A stretch of DNA of 64,000 bases from Commensalibacter papalotli (GCF_947179115.1 NZ_CAMXCI010000001.1:1-64000); one strand, 5' to 3'; positions 1 through 9,060 are shown, counted from the stretch's first letter. Notes: generated from the letters alone by a model not told the origin. Numbers and translations are program-made.

Positions 1-1596
1 TTTGATGAAGGTAATTTATCGCAGGCGCGTGAGTGTTGGGAAGTGATTACTCGGGAAGATGATCCGAAAGCATATGTAAGCGCACGATTATATTTAGGCC
101 TTTCTTATTTTAAGGAAAATAATCTATCGAAGGCACGCGATTGTTGGGAAGTGATTAGTCGAGAAGATGATCCGGAAGCATATGCGATAGTTCAAACAAA
201 ACTCTTTTTTTTATTTGTGAGAGAAGCTGATAATCTTCAGGCACATAAGTATTGGAAAAATCTTTGTGAAATTTCAGTTCTGCCTAAATATAATTGGTGT
301 GGTAACGAATGGTTATTTTTCATTATAAAAAAAATAAATTCTTTTATACCGAACAATAAAGATATTGATAGAGCAATAGAGTTATTCAAATTGTTAAGCA
401 ACATTAACGATAGCGCAGATCGCATTCGTAAAGCGTTACATATGAATTCGGATTTGTTTTGTAAGGCGTTACATATGGATTCGAATTTATTGGATGATAA
501 CGTAATAGCGCATGCTGATTTGACAAAATTAGAAGTGTTTTTTGCACATTATACAAAAGTAGAAGTAGCACAGAAAATTATTCAAAATGGCAGTTTTCAC
601 TTGGGTATTTCAAATTATATGAATGATCCAACAGAAGGAAAAATTTTATTAACAGAGTGGGAAATACCTGTTTCTTATAATGACCATTTATTGGCTTTTT
701 TAACGAGTTTTACCTTTAATGAGAATTCTTTGAACCAATTTCGTTTATATGGCAAAGAAAACAACAAAGAAGGCTCTGGGGTCAGTTTGGTTGTTACAAA
801 TTCTTTCTTTGATAATCAATTCAACCCAGAAAAGATCGCTCATGTTAATACAAGCTGGTTATATCAAAATACATATCAAATCATACCCAATTTAATTGAT
901 GATAAAGAGAAAAAAAATGATCAATGTAAAATAGATAGCAAACTTAAAAAATTATCTGATCCTTTACCCCTTTTTCGATGTATCTACATGGATCCAATGA
1001 CAAATTATCTCAGTGTAGCTCATCAGAGCAAGTCCTCTTTTCGCAGCAATATGTCGCTTTATCTTGATAATAAAGTTGAGGATATTGAGGTAATTTTTGA
1101 AAAACTATGGGCTTTTTACATTGCTACAATGGATCAGATCACAAAAGATGTTAAAACAAAAATGCAAGAGATTAAAAATAATATTGATGAGATCAGAAAT
1201 TTGATCGAACAAGAAATTACAGCTCATCAAAATAAAATTTATGAGGCAATTGCGACGACTTTACTGCCGATTATTTATTTAACTAAACATGCAGCGTTTG
1301 AAGAAGAGGCCGAATGTCGTATTTTATATATAACCTCTATTCTTGATGACGTCATACAATGGCAAGGGGATCGTGTTTATGTCGAGTATACGACAAACCT
1401 TGCCGATCAATATCAACAAGGCAAACAGTCTCGTCATTATTTGGAAAAGATTTATTTGGGTCCTAATGCTGATCCCAGAGCCGAATTGGGTATAAAAAAA
1501 TGTTGGATCGATAAGATGCGAAGTAAAGGCATGCCCAATAATGATATTAAAATTCCCACTCTTAAAAAATCAGAGATGCCATTGGCTAAATCTTAG
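1..1596 (+). CDS. TPR/Sel1-like repeat protein with C-terminal DUF2971 domain (5' end cut by window edge)
   Basis: The reading frame is already open at base 1, so the true start lies outside the window; the GTG at 43 is internal to a repeat and is probably not a start. The N-terminal part holds repeat units with the core CWEVI-REDDP-AY spaced exactly 36 codons apart (TGT codons at 34 and 142), the size of Sel1/TPR helical repeats. From about base 530 the sequence matches the DUF2971 pattern: FAHYT near its start, then a YMNDPTEGK motif, and later an ECRI motif in a region on changes of membrane-independent soluble character. No signal peptide or membrane segment is visible. DUF2971 has no settled biochemical function; helical repeats usually serve protein binding. 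The gene converges on the MocR gene with only 3 bases between stops. Domain assignment is fairly sure, function unknown. Confidence 0.75.
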   Translation, partial: FDEGNLSQARECWEVITREDDPKAYVSARLYLGLSYFKENNLSKARDCWEVISREDDPEAYAIVQTKLFFLFVREADNLQAHKYWKNLCEISVLPKYNWCGNEWLFFIIKKINSFIPNNKDIDRAIELFKLLSNINDSADRIRKALHMNSDLFCKALHMDSNLLDDNVIAHADLTKLEVFFAHYTKVEVAQKIIQNGSFHLGISNYMNDPTEGKILLTEWEIPVSYNDHLLAFLTSFTFNENSLNQFRLYGKENNKEGSGVSLVVTNSFFDNQFNPEKIAHVNTSWLYQNTYQIIPNLIDDKEKKNDQCKIDSKLKKLSDPLPLFRCIYMDPMTNYLSVAHQSKSSFRSNMSLYLDNKVEDIEVIFEKLWAFYIATMDQITKDVKTKMQEIKNNIDEIRNLIEQEITAHQNKIYEAIATTLLPIIYLTKHAAFEEEAECRILYITSILDDVIQWQGDRVYVEYTTNLADQYQQGKQSRHYLEKIYLGPNADPRAELGIKKCWIDKMRSKGMPNNDIKIPTLKKSEMPLAKS

Positions 1597-1599
1597 TCA

Positions 1600-3000
1600 T
1601 TACTTGCAGCTCTGAGAAAAATTAAACCGAATTTCACCGGTTTCGCCGCCGAATTCCTTACCTTTGGCAATAGTGATGTTATGACTTAACCATTCTTGTA
1701 AAATTCTGGGCATATCTTTAATTTTATACTCATGAAACTTGGCATAACAATACAATCCGCCTTGCGGTGGGATAAAGGATAAATGATCCGCGTGATCGTT
1801 TTGTAGCCATTGGCATAAGCGCGTTGCTCTGGCGGAAAGTTGTTGTTTTAACTCTTTGCAATGGTGGTCTAATTGATATCGTAAATAATTTTCTGCTAAT
1901 AATTGTGGCAGGACGCTTAAACCACCGTCAATTTGCTGACGAATATGTGCCAGTTGAGTAATAATGGCTTTGGGTGCAATAATCCAACCCGCACGAATAT
2001 TCTTGCCCATATATTTTGACAAAGAACCCACATAAATTACTTGTTGATGCGTATCATAAGCTTTGATCGGCGTAATATTGATGTTTGATGTAAAAGATAA
2101 CATGCTGCACGCATCATCTTCGACGATTGGGATTTGATATTGATGGCAATAGCTTAAAATCTGTTGTTTACGTTTGTGATCCATACAAGATCCCGTAGGA
2201 TTTTGAAACAAAGGATTTAAAAACACCATTTTAATTGGATTTTTTTGAATTAATTCTCTTAACCCTTGTAATGTTACGCCGTGTTCATCCATCGGCAGCG
2301 CGCAAATTCGCAATCCAGCAGCTTGAAATATGGGTAAACGATAAAACGAAGACGGTGATTCTACACCAATACGATCGCCTGGTTTTAACAAGGTTTGTGA
2401 GATTAAAAATAAAGCCTGTTGTGTGCCTGTGGTAATTAATATCTCGGATAGATCAACAGATAATCCCAATCGTTTTTGCATGTGATCTTGCACAGCCTGA
2501 CGAAAAGAATACAGGCCAAGCTGTGTCGTTTCATTATCTTGCTCAAGTGACAAAAGTTCTTTTACAGGGAAGTCCGTTAAGTTTAAATCAGGTAATAATG
2601 TTGGAGAAAGATCTCCAGTCGCCATATCTTGCAGTGATTTTTGGCGTTCAAGGCACTCTTTGCGTAGATGTTGAACTTGTAAAACATAGTCATCCTTGGG
2701 AAATGCCGTATAAGCTGATTTCAAAGGCTGCCAATTCATCAAAGGATGTGTTTGTAACCCCCATTTATCCGGATTAACAAAAGAACCACTGCCAATTTTA
2801 CGAATAATCACGCCTCGATCGCTAAGCTCGTTTAATGCATGAATAATGGTTGAACGATTAACCTGTAATAAAACACTCATCTTGCGTTCAGAAGGCAATT
2901 TTTCTCCTGGCGATAATTGCCCATTCATGATTGACTGTTCAATCAGGTCAATGACTTGTTGATATAAAGATTTAGATGAGGATAAAGGTAGATGCCACAT
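1600..3000 (-). CDS. MocR-type GntR/aminotransferase transcriptional regulator
   Basis: The protein has 466 residues. Residues about 10-78 form a GntR winged helix-turn-helix (motif SPGEKLPSERKMS). Residues about 110-460 form a fold-type I aminotransferase-like domain with N267 in QNPTG, D295/D296 in VEDDA and the PLP-binding lysine K329 in SLSKYMG, so PLP binding is likely retained. This is the standard MocR architecture. Members called PdxR control pdxST in other bacteria, and pdxST lies 2.8 kb away, so a PdxR role is possible but is inference only; MocR proteins also control GABA, taurine and other pathways. Two inverted repeats lie in the upstream region (3044-3059 and 3104-3122). The ATG at 3000 precedes the DNA-binding domain by the usual few residues and is accepted. 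Confidence 0.88.
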   Translation of the reverse strand: MWHLPLSSSKSLYQQVIDLIEQSIMNGQLSPGEKLPSERKMSVLLQVNRSTIIHALNELSDRGVIIRKIGSGSFVNPDKWGLQTHPLMNWQPLKSAYTAFPKDDYVLQVQHLRKECLERQKSLQDMATGDLSPTLLPDLNLTDFPVKELLSLEQDNETTQLGLYSFRQAVQDHMQKRLGLSVDLSEILITTGTQQALFLISQTLLKPGDRIGVESPSSFYRLPIFQAAGLRICALPMDEHGVTLQGLRELIQKNPIKMVFLNPLFQNPTGSCMDHKRKQQILSYCHQYQIPIVEDDACSMLSFTSNINITPIKAYDTHQQVIYVGSLSKYMGKNIRAGWIIAPKAIITQLAHIRQQIDGGLSVLPQLLAENYLRYQLDHHCKELKQQLSARATRLCQWLQNDHADHLSFIPPQGGLYCYAKFHEYKIKDMPRILQEWLSHNITIAKGKEFGGETGEIRFNFSQSCK

Positions 3001-3043
3001 AATATTGTTGTTGTTATTTAAATGATAAATAAAAAGTATGGAT

Positions 3044-3122
3044 ATATTCTTATGAATATGTAGACAAATAATTTTAAAAAATACAAATTTTACTTTTTAA
3101 AACATACTTGCTTAGTAAGTAT
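3044..3122 (-). promoter_or_regulatory. Candidate operator palindromes upstream of the MocR gene
   Basis: ATATTC-TTAT-GAATAT at 3044-3059 is a perfect 6+6 palindrome. ATACTTGCTTAGTAAGTAT at 3104-3122 is an imperfect palindrome (16 of 19 positions symmetric). Both lie 44-122 bases ahead of the MocR start, where autoregulatory MocR sites are commonly found. No binding evidence; in such AT-rich DNA short palindromes arise by chance. Confidence 0.3.
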
Positions 3123-3290
3123 AGAACATCATATTATCACTGTTTTAATAAACAATAAGATTATATTAAATTTATAAATTAACTAAGAAAATTGTTCTGA
3201 CTTAAATAAAAAAATTCAGCAGAGCAAAGAACAATTTATTAATTGGTCAATTTAAAATGAACTAAAAAGCAACTTGGATTTTGCTAATAA

Positions 3291-3309
3291 GGAAAGTTTT
3301 ATACTTTCC
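3291..3309 (-). terminator. Short hairpin, possible terminator of the DUF4334 gene
   Basis: GGAAAG and CTTTCC flank a 7-base loop. Read on the minus strand the stem is followed by TTATT. The stem is short and the T tract weak, so termination is uncertain. Confidence 0.35.
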
Positions 3310-3368
3310 CTATTAAAGTTTTTGATTGGTTGGATTTACTTACTTAATTGTTTTTAAAGTATCTTAAA

Positions 3369-3869
3369 TCAAGAAATAAAATCAGTTGGATAATTGGATA
3401 CTCGTTTCATATGAAAGAAATAATATCGACCATTTTGAATTATTTCAGGCAATCCGCTTGTGTTTTTCCCATTCATTACACCTAGAACATGATTGTCTGA
3501 AATCTTTCTAAAATGATCGAAAATGGGAACGCCATCGTAAACCATTGTTGCTGTTGTAACCCCGCGATATTCTACCATCCATAATGATGCTTCTCCCTTA
3601 AATTTTTGTTCAGAAAATAATTTTCCCTGCTGATTAAAACAAACAAGGGGAATAGCTTCCAGTTGATTTTTATACCATTTTCCATACCAATTCATATTAA
3701 CAAGTTCCTTGGAAACCCAATGACCAGTATTAATGTCTTCACCTTTCCATTTCGAAATCATATCATCAATAGTAAGAGGTAATAGACTATCAAAAAAATT
3801 AAATAATTGTTCATCATTTCTGGAATGATCTTGTGATAGTAGCTCTGTAAATTCTTGTGTTTTAGTCAC
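3369..3869 (-). CDS. GXWXG / DUF4334 domain protein
   Basis: A 166-residue soluble protein. The N-terminal half shows the GXWXG-type region (DMISKWKGEDINTGH, about residues 37-51) followed by KELVNMNWYGKWY. The C-terminal half fits DUF4334, with EYRGVTTATMVYDGVPIFDHF and a later DNHVLGVMNGK stretch. This two-part arrangement and length are typical of the family, which is found in many bacteria and fungi without an assigned reaction. It is transcribed divergently from the AraC-type regulator, with about 100 bases between the starts if the regulator begins at 3969; the regulator is therefore a plausible controller of this gene (inference). Confidence 0.82.
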   Translation of the reverse strand: MTKTQEFTELLSQDHSRNDEQLFNFFDSLLPLTIDDMISKWKGEDINTGHWVSKELVNMNWYGKWYKNQLEAIPLVCFNQQGKLFSEQKFKGEASLWMVEYRGVTTATMVYDGVPIFDHFRKISDNHVLGVMNGKNTSGLPEIIQNGRYYFFHMKRVSNYPTDFIS

Positions 3870-3968
3870 TTATTTTTCCTTAATGTGTTATTAGTGTTTT
3901 TTCTTATAACATTCATTTTATATAAAAAAAATGTTGAAAACATTCAAATTTTTGCCTATTTATGTCAA

Positions 3969-4895
3969 ATGAATAAAAAAAATTATAAAAAAATTGTCAA
4001 AGATACTATCTCCATGTGTATTACCCAGGCACCTAATGGAACAATGAAAACTGCTGTAAAAGGGGTTAAATTATTTTGGGGAGTTGAAGCATCATTACCT
4101 CGACCACTCGTTTATCAGTCAGGTCTATTCTTTTTGCTTCAAGGGGAGAAAAAAGGACAAATCAGAAATTATACGTTTGTTTATGATCAAGATTATTATT
4201 TGGTTTTTACGTCACCAGTTACGTCACTATGTTCATATAATGCCAGTTATGAAAAGCCTGTCTGTGGGTTATTTATAGAATTTTGCAAAAACGATATTAG
4301 AGAGATTTTAACTAAGTTTCCTATGACCGACAAAACAAAATCAAAAAGACACGATCATTCACCACGGTTTGAAACGATCAATCCGACTAAAGTTAATAGT
4401 AATATGCGTATAGCTATTCACAGATTACTAACAATTATAAATGATGATATAGCTTCTCAAATTTTAGGAAAATCTATACATCAAGAAATTTTATTTTACG
4501 CATTACAAGATCGGAATAATTTGTCATTAAGATCCTATTATGATAGAAATAATACTAATGGTAGAATAGACAAATTAATAGAAGATATTTATTTAGATAT
4601 AGCACAACCAATAAATATACAAAATATGGCTAAGAGTGTGAATATGAGCTCATCTACTTTTTATCGTATATTTATAGATAAAACTGGGCAATCACCTTTA
4701 CAGTTCATTAAAAAGCTAAGGTTACATAAAGCAAGAGATATGATCGTTTTTGATGGTATGAGTGTTGGTCAAGCCGCTCATGCTGTTGGTTATGAAAGCC
4801 AATCACAATTTAGCCGCGAATTTAAAAAATATTTTGATATGCCTGCCAAGGAGTATCATCGTTCTTCAGAATCTTATTGGAAATTTTCTGACTAA
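3969..4895 (+). CDS. AraC-family transcriptional regulator
   Basis: A regulator of about 308 residues. The N-terminal region (PRPLVYQSGLFFLLQGEKKG and the following 100 residues) fits the AraC_N cupin-like sensor type. The last 100 residues contain two helix-turn-helix units of the AraC type: INIQNMAKSVNMSSSTFYR and the closing SVGQAAHAVGYESQSQFSR, ending FKKYFDMPAKEY. The frame is open back to 3855, but that start would overlap the divergent DUF4334 gene and add a spurious hydrophobic leader; the ATG at 3969 restores a normal N-terminus and leaves a shared promoter gap. It probably controls itself and the divergent neighbour. The effector is unknown. Confidence 0.85.
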   Translation: MNKKNYKKIVKDTISMCITQAPNGTMKTAVKGVKLFWGVEASLPRPLVYQSGLFFLLQGEKKGQIRNYTFVYDQDYYLVFTSPVTSLCSYNASYEKPVCGLFIEFCKNDIREILTKFPMTDKTKSKRHDHSPRFETINPTKVNSNMRIAIHRLLTIINDDIASQILGKSIHQEILFYALQDRNNLSLRSYYDRNNTNGRIDKLIEDIYLDIAQPINIQNMAKSVNMSSSTFYRIFIDKTGQSPLQFIKKLRLHKARDMIVFDGMSVGQAAHAVGYESQSQFSREFKKYFDMPAKEYHRSSESYWKFSD

Positions 4896-5051
4896 AATTA
4901 ATTAAGAAAAAATGAAATTAATTAAATAATTATATTTGAGCTTCACAAAATTTTCCTGATTAAATAAAAATAATGCAAACAGAATATCAAGAAGAAATTA
5001 ATTCTAGTTATATAGAGGGTTAACTATCATTTTTTAAATAAGAATAATTTT

Positions 5052-5721
5052 ATGGCACTTTTCAAAAAAATTAACAGCTTCGGAAAAAAAATCAGATCTG
5101 ATTGGCAGAATGCTCTAAAAAATTATCAAAAATATAAAACTTTGCAGCACATTAAAAGAAATGGTCCTTTTTTAACAGGTATATATTTATAACCAGTTTA
5201 TGCTGGAGAGTATTATGTTCCTGTTTTTCATACGTATGATGACTGTTTTCTCTGCCATTTCGCTGAGCTCTCCTCTTTATTTAAAAGGAAAAAAAGGAGC
5301 AAATGATTCAATAAGTATGTTACGACATAAATCTGAATTTCCACAACTTGTTTCTGAGTTCGAAAAACAAGTTCCGTTGGCTTTTGTAAAAGAACTTCAT
5401 GACCTAATATTAGACCAATTTTATCAACATTTGATTGCTATAGATATTGGTTATTTAATTCATGTGATGACAGAAATTATATTGCTTTTATTTTGGTGTC
5501 ATCACGATCAAGCTATTATTGACCAAAGAATTAATAAATATAAATCTATTATTCAACAATGGCCTGATGCTGCAAAACTTCGTTTTCAAGGTGAACAGGG
5601 ATGGGAAAAATCTATACGCCCATTAATGTCAATGGATAGGCTGCAAAAAACAGTTCAAAATGAGTTGTTAAAATTTAAATTAGATCAGATTGAAGATAGT
5701 GGGTTGGTTTTTGATTTATGA
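5052..5721 (+). pseudogene. Broken gene of unknown function (in-frame stop plus frameshift)
   Basis: An ATG at 5052 opens a frame (MALFKKINSFGKK...) that reaches TAA at 5190-5192. The same frame then continues with good protein-like, AT-ending codons (PVYAGEYYVPVFHTYDD) to an A-rich run near 5285-5300, where the coding signal moves to another frame and runs to the TGA at 5719-5721 (ending EDSGLVFDL). Read through, this gives one protein of about 222 residues. An alternative view is a shorter intact gene from ATG 5215, which has a GGAGAG sequence just upstream, but its first 25 codons have poorer codon use and composition than the other frame. No family recognised. It stands directly before the pdxS region. 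Confidence 0.55.
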
Positions 5722-5837
5722 AAGATAGTTTTTTTAATATCTGTAATTGGATGGGTAAAAAACAATCCAATTGGTTGTTGCAATTTTTCTCTTTTCTCTC
5801 CATGATGAACCCAATTTATATATGGAGAAAAAAATGA
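5718..5837 (+). CDS. 39-codon ORF bridging to pdxS by ATGA overlaps
   Basis: The ATG at 5718 overlaps the TGA of the preceding frame, and its own TGA at 5835-5837 overlaps the pdxS ATG at 5834, giving two ATGA junctions. It would encode MKDSFFNICNWMGKKQSNWL and 19 more residues. It has no recognisable domain. It may be a coupled leader peptide, a remnant, or chance; the conserved-looking double coupling is the only support. Confidence 0.3.
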   Translation: MKDSFFNICNWMGKKQSNWLLQFFSFLSMMNPIYIWRKK

Positions 5838-6721
5838 ATAAAAAAATTGGTTCTGATACCGTAAAACGCGGCATGGCTCAAATGCAAAAAGGCGGCGTGA
5901 TTATGGATGTTGTGAATGCTGAACAAGCAAAAATTGCTGAGGCAGCAGGTGCAGTTGCAGTGATGGCATTGGAACGTGTTCCTTCTGATATTCGTGCTGC
6001 TGGTGGAGTGGCTCGTATGGCTGATCCAACCATTGTTGAACAAGTCATGAAAGCAGTGACTATTCCTGTGATGGCAAAGGCGCGTATTGGGCATATTGCC
6101 GAAGCTCGTATTTTAGAAGCTATGGGCGTTGATTATATTGACGAAAGTGAAGTCTTAACCCCAGCAGATGATGAATTCCACTTGTTAAAAAGCCAATATA
6201 CGGTTCCTTTCGTTTGCGGTTGTCGTGACCTTGGCGAAGCACTTCGTCGTATTGGGGAAGGGGCTTCTATGCTTCGTACCAAAGGGGAACCAGGCACAGG
6301 AAATATTGTTGAAGCTGTTCGTCATATGCGTATGGTGCAAGCACAAGTCAGAGACGTTGTTGCGACCTCTGATGATGAATTAATGGTTGTCGCCAGAGAT
6401 ATGGGTGCGCCTTATGAACTCTTAAAACAAATCAAAGAATTAGGTAAATTGCCAGTTGTGAATTTTGCAGCAGGTGGGATTGCAACCCCAGCAGACGCAG
6501 CATTAATGATGTCTTTGGGTGCGGATGGTGTATTTGTTGGTTCTGGTATTTTTAAATCGAACAGCCCAGAGAAATTCGCTCGTGCAATCGTACAAGCAAC
6601 AACCCATTTTGAAGATTATAAAATGATCGTAGAACTTTCAAAAGGTTTAGGTGAACCGATGAAAGGGATTGAAATGAAGAATTTAAGCGGTTCAGACCGT
6701 ATGCAAGATAGAAGCCAATAA
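5834..6721 (+). CDS. pdxS: Pyridoxal 5'-phosphate synthase lyase subunit PdxS
   Basis: PdxS builds PLP from ribose 5-phosphate, glyceraldehyde 3-phosphate and ammonia supplied by PdxT. The 295-residue length from ATG 5834 matches the family (an upstream extension to 5771 is rejected), and a GGAGA ribosome site sits 5 bases ahead. Diagnostic residues are visible: D25 in GGVIMDV, K82 in MAKARIGH (the residue that binds the sugar) and K150 in RTKGEPGTGN (the second Schiff-base lysine). Residues GADGVFVGSGIF form the phosphate-binding end of the barrel. pdxT follows after 2 bases. This deoxyxylulose-independent route differs from the PdxA/PdxJ route usual in alphaproteobacteria. Confidence 0.97.
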   Translation: MNKKIGSDTVKRGMAQMQKGGVIMDVVNAEQAKIAEAAGAVAVMALERVPSDIRAAGGVARMADPTIVEQVMKAVTIPVMAKARIGHIAEARILEAMGVDYIDESEVLTPADDEFHLLKSQYTVPFVCGCRDLGEALRRIGEGASMLRTKGEPGTGNIVEAVRHMRMVQAQVRDVVATSDDELMVVARDMGAPYELLKQIKELGKLPVVNFAAGGIATPADAALMMSLGADGVFVGSGIFKSNSPEKFARAIVQATTHFEDYKMIVELSKGLGEPMKGIEMKNLSGSDRMQDRSQ

Positions 6722-6723
6722 AA

Positions 6724-7299
6724 ATGACAAAGAAAGTTGGAGTTTTAGCCCTGCAAGGGGCGGTCAGTGAGCATATCAATCAGATTAATCAACTGGGCGG
6801 ACAAGGCATTGCCGTTAAAACTCCAGCTGATTTGGCTACGGTTCAAGGGCTGATTATTCCTGGCGGTGAATCTACTGCGATTAGTCGTTTAATTCAACAG
6901 GTTAATTTATATGAATCTATTCAGGAATTTGCCAAAAGCAATCCAGTCTTCGGAACTTGTGCAGGGTTAATCTTGTGCGGTTCTGGCATTACGGATGGTG
7001 GAGAAAAATTAAAGCCATTAAATTTGATTGATATCGCGGTAACGCGCAATGGCTTTGGCCGTCAAGTGGATAGCTTTGAAGTGGACTTGGATATCGAGAA
7101 TGTTGGTAAAGCCATTCCTTCAGTCTTTATCCGTGCGCCTTTTATTGCCACAGTCGGGCAAGGGGTAAAAACCTTGGCTACTTATGAAGATAAAATCGTC
7201 ATGGCAGAGCAAGGCAATATTTTGGTAAGCTCATTCCATCCAGAATTGACCGATAATAACCAAGTGATTGGATATTTCATGTCCAAAATTGCTGGGTAG
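6724..7299 (+). CDS. pdxT: Pyridoxal 5'-phosphate synthase glutaminase subunit PdxT
   Basis: A class I glutamine amidotransferase subunit of 191 residues that releases ammonia from glutamine and channels it to PdxS in the 12+12 complex. Visible motifs are VLALQGAVSEH at the N-terminus, PGGEST near residue 47, the nucleophile C79 in FGTCAGLI, and the catalytic His/Glu pair in SSFHPELTD near the C-terminus. It starts 2 bases after pdxS and is followed by a good terminator, so pdxST forms the end of one transcription unit. Confidence 0.97.
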   Translation: MTKKVGVLALQGAVSEHINQINQLGGQGIAVKTPADLATVQGLIIPGGESTAISRLIQQVNLYESIQEFAKSNPVFGTCAGLILCGSGITDGGEKLKPLNLIDIAVTRNGFGRQVDSFEVDLDIENVGKAIPSVFIRAPFIATVGQGVKTLATYEDKIVMAEQGNILVSSFHPELTDNNQVIGYFMSKIAG

Positions 7300-7392
7300 G
7301 GTTTGAACGCGATTGATATAAATGGCGATTGCGTTTTTAAGATGAATAAAACGGATTGATCCAAGAGGGTTTGATTGATTTGCTTATAATAG

Positions 7393-7426
7393 GGTTAGTC
7401 ATTTTAAATAATGACTAGCCTTTTTT
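7393..7426 (+). terminator. Rho-independent terminator after pdxT
   Basis: GGTTAGTCATT (7393-7403) pairs with AATGACTAGCC (7410-7420), one G-U pair, and is followed directly by six T. Confidence 0.85.
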
Positions 7427-7521
7427 ATTGGCAGATAATTTCTATAAAGAAATATTTTATTTACTTTGGAAATGACTTACACTGAAAATCAGTAATTCAT
7501 ATTTTTGTTCAGGAACCGACA

Positions 7522-9060
7522 ATGAAAGTTAAAAACGTTCATATTCAAAATTTTAAACGCTTTACGGATTTAACTATTGAAGGCATTCCTGAAATAGCTA
7601 AAATGGTCGTCTTGGTTGGGCCAAATGGGTGTGGGAAGACATCTGTGTTTGAGGCTTTTAATTATTGGCAATATAATAATTTTTCTTCAGGTATAACGCA
7701 GATAAAAGGCCCTATTCAACAAAAATATTTATTGAAACAGTTAGCAGCACATAATCTTTTAGATGATAAAAAACGTTTGTATATGTTAATGCAGAATATC
7801 ATAATAAATTGCTATAATTTATCTACTAATTTTAAATGCTATTTTAGAACTGCCTATCGTAATCAAGCGATTATGGATGTGAATTCTTTATCATTAGAGA
7901 ATTTAGAACAAAGACAGTCTACATTATTAATTGAGAATGATGAGAGAGTTTCGTTTAATTATACTAAATTAATATATCAAACCCTTAGCGGTGTTTATGC
8001 AGAGCGCAATAATGATAAAACTATTAAAGTATTAAGAGATGAATTAATAGGTAAAATTCAAAAAGCTATGAAAAATATATTTGGAGATTTGATATTAAAT
8101 AATATTCACTATCCATTAGAAGAAGGTTCTTTTTATTTCCAAAAAGGAATAGTCGATAATTATCATTATAATAATTTATCTAGTGGTGAAAAAGCAGTTT
8201 TTGATTTGCTCTTAGACCTCATTGTAAATCTTGATGATTATCAAGATTCCTTATTCTTTATTGATGAGCCAGAAGCGCATATTCATACAAAATTACAAGG
8301 ACAAGTGGTTGAAGAAATTTATAACCTCATTTCTGAGAATTCCCAATTGTGGATTACAACGCATTCATTAGGGGTTATGACAAAAGCAAAAGAGCTTGCT
8401 AGTAAAAATCCTGAAAGAGTGGTTTTTCTTGATTTTGATGGACATGATTTTGATCAACAAGTTACTATAACTCCATCTCCAATTGATCGTATTGTATGGC
8501 AAAAATTTATGTCTGTTGCTTTGGATGGCTTAGAAGAAAAACTTGCACCAGAAATTATCGTTTTGTGTGAGGGAAGCTTTAAAGGAACAAAACGATTTAA
8601 TTTTGATGCAGAGATTTATACTAAGATTTTTCAAGATAACTATCGTAACATTACCTTTATTTCAGGGGGGGCAAGCGAGGATCTTTTACAAGAAAGTAAA
8701 GAATTTAAGATGCTTTCTTTATTATTGAACAAACAAAGCAAAATTGTCCGTTTAATTGACCGTGACGATCATAGTGATGAAGAGGTCATCGATTTACAAG
8801 CGCAAGAAATATTCACAAGTTCTCGTCGTCATATAGAAAGTTACTTATTTGATGATGAATTAATCCAACAGCTAGTGATCCAAGAAAATAAACAAGAGTT
8901 ATTGGGTCAAGCTTTAACTATTAAAGAAACAGCTCTTAAAAACAGTATTGCTCGTGGAAATGCAAAAGATGATGTTAAAAGTGCAGCTGGTGAGATTTTT
9001 ACGGGGCTGAAAAAATTACTCGGTTTAACCCGTTGTGGCAATAAGACCGATCTTTTATGA
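7522..9060 (+). CDS. AAA/ABC-type ATPase with C-terminal DUF4435 (TOPRIM-like) domain
   Basis: The N-terminal half is an SMC/RecF-like ATPase: Walker A GPNGCGKTS at residues 33-41, signature LSSGEKA near 219, Walker B LFFIDEPEAH near 245. The C-terminal half fits DUF4435: an acidic ILxEG-like strand (IIVLCEGSFKG), a GGASEDL turn, VRLIDRDDHSDEE and RRHIESYLFDDELI, i.e. the E..DxD..E spacing of TOPRIM-like nuclease domains. This layout resembles OLD and GajA type proteins, some of which defend against phage; that role is inference here. The frame ends TDLL at 9060, but 34 further codons that look like the family's natural C-terminus continue in the -1 frame (see next entry). It stands alone after the pdxT terminator. 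Confidence 0.82.
   Translation: MKVKNVHIQNFKRFTDLTIEGIPEIAKMVVLVGPNGCGKTSVFEAFNYWQYNNFSSGITQIKGPIQQKYLLKQLAAHNLLDDKKRLYMLMQNIIINCYNLSTNFKCYFRTAYRNQAIMDVNSLSLENLEQRQSTLLIENDERVSFNYTKLIYQTLSGVYAERNNDKTIKVLRDELIGKIQKAMKNIFGDLILNNIHYPLEEGSFYFQKGIVDNYHYNNLSSGEKAVFDLLLDLIVNLDDYQDSLFFIDEPEAHIHTKLQGQVVEEIYNLISENSQLWITTHSLGVMTKAKELASKNPERVVFLDFDGHDFDQQVTITPSPIDRIVWQKFMSVALDGLEEKLAPEIIVLCEGSFKGTKRFNFDAEIYTKIFQDNYRNITFISGGASEDLLQESKEFKMLSLLLNKQSKIVRLIDRDDHSDEEVIDLQAQEIFTSSRRHIESYLFDDELIQQLVIQENKQELLGQALTIKETALKNSIARGNAKDDVKSAAGEIFTGLKKLLGLTRCGNKTDLL

Larger units (their letters stand above)
3001..3368. other. Intergenic region between MocR gene and DUF4334 gene
   Basis: About 370 bases of very AT-rich sequence without a convincing gene. 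It holds the two palindromes listed separately, a 10-base inverted repeat (AAATTGTTCT at 3189-3198 with its complement at 3228-3237), and a short hairpin at 3291-3309. The palindromes nearest the MocR start may be operator sites. Confidence 0.6.

Noticed and set aside
3189..3237. 10-base inverted repeat as insertion sequence ends
   Set aside because: Only 29 bases lie between the arms, there is no transposase or target duplication, and AT-rich DNA gives such repeats by chance.
3855..3968. Upstream extension of the AraC regulator
   Set aside because: It overlaps the divergent gene and would add a hydrophobic leader not expected in this family; ATG 3969 is preferred.
5718..5837. PLP-sensing riboswitch before pdxS
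   Set aside because: No structured leader is visible and no such riboswitch class is established; coupling by ATGA is the only signal.
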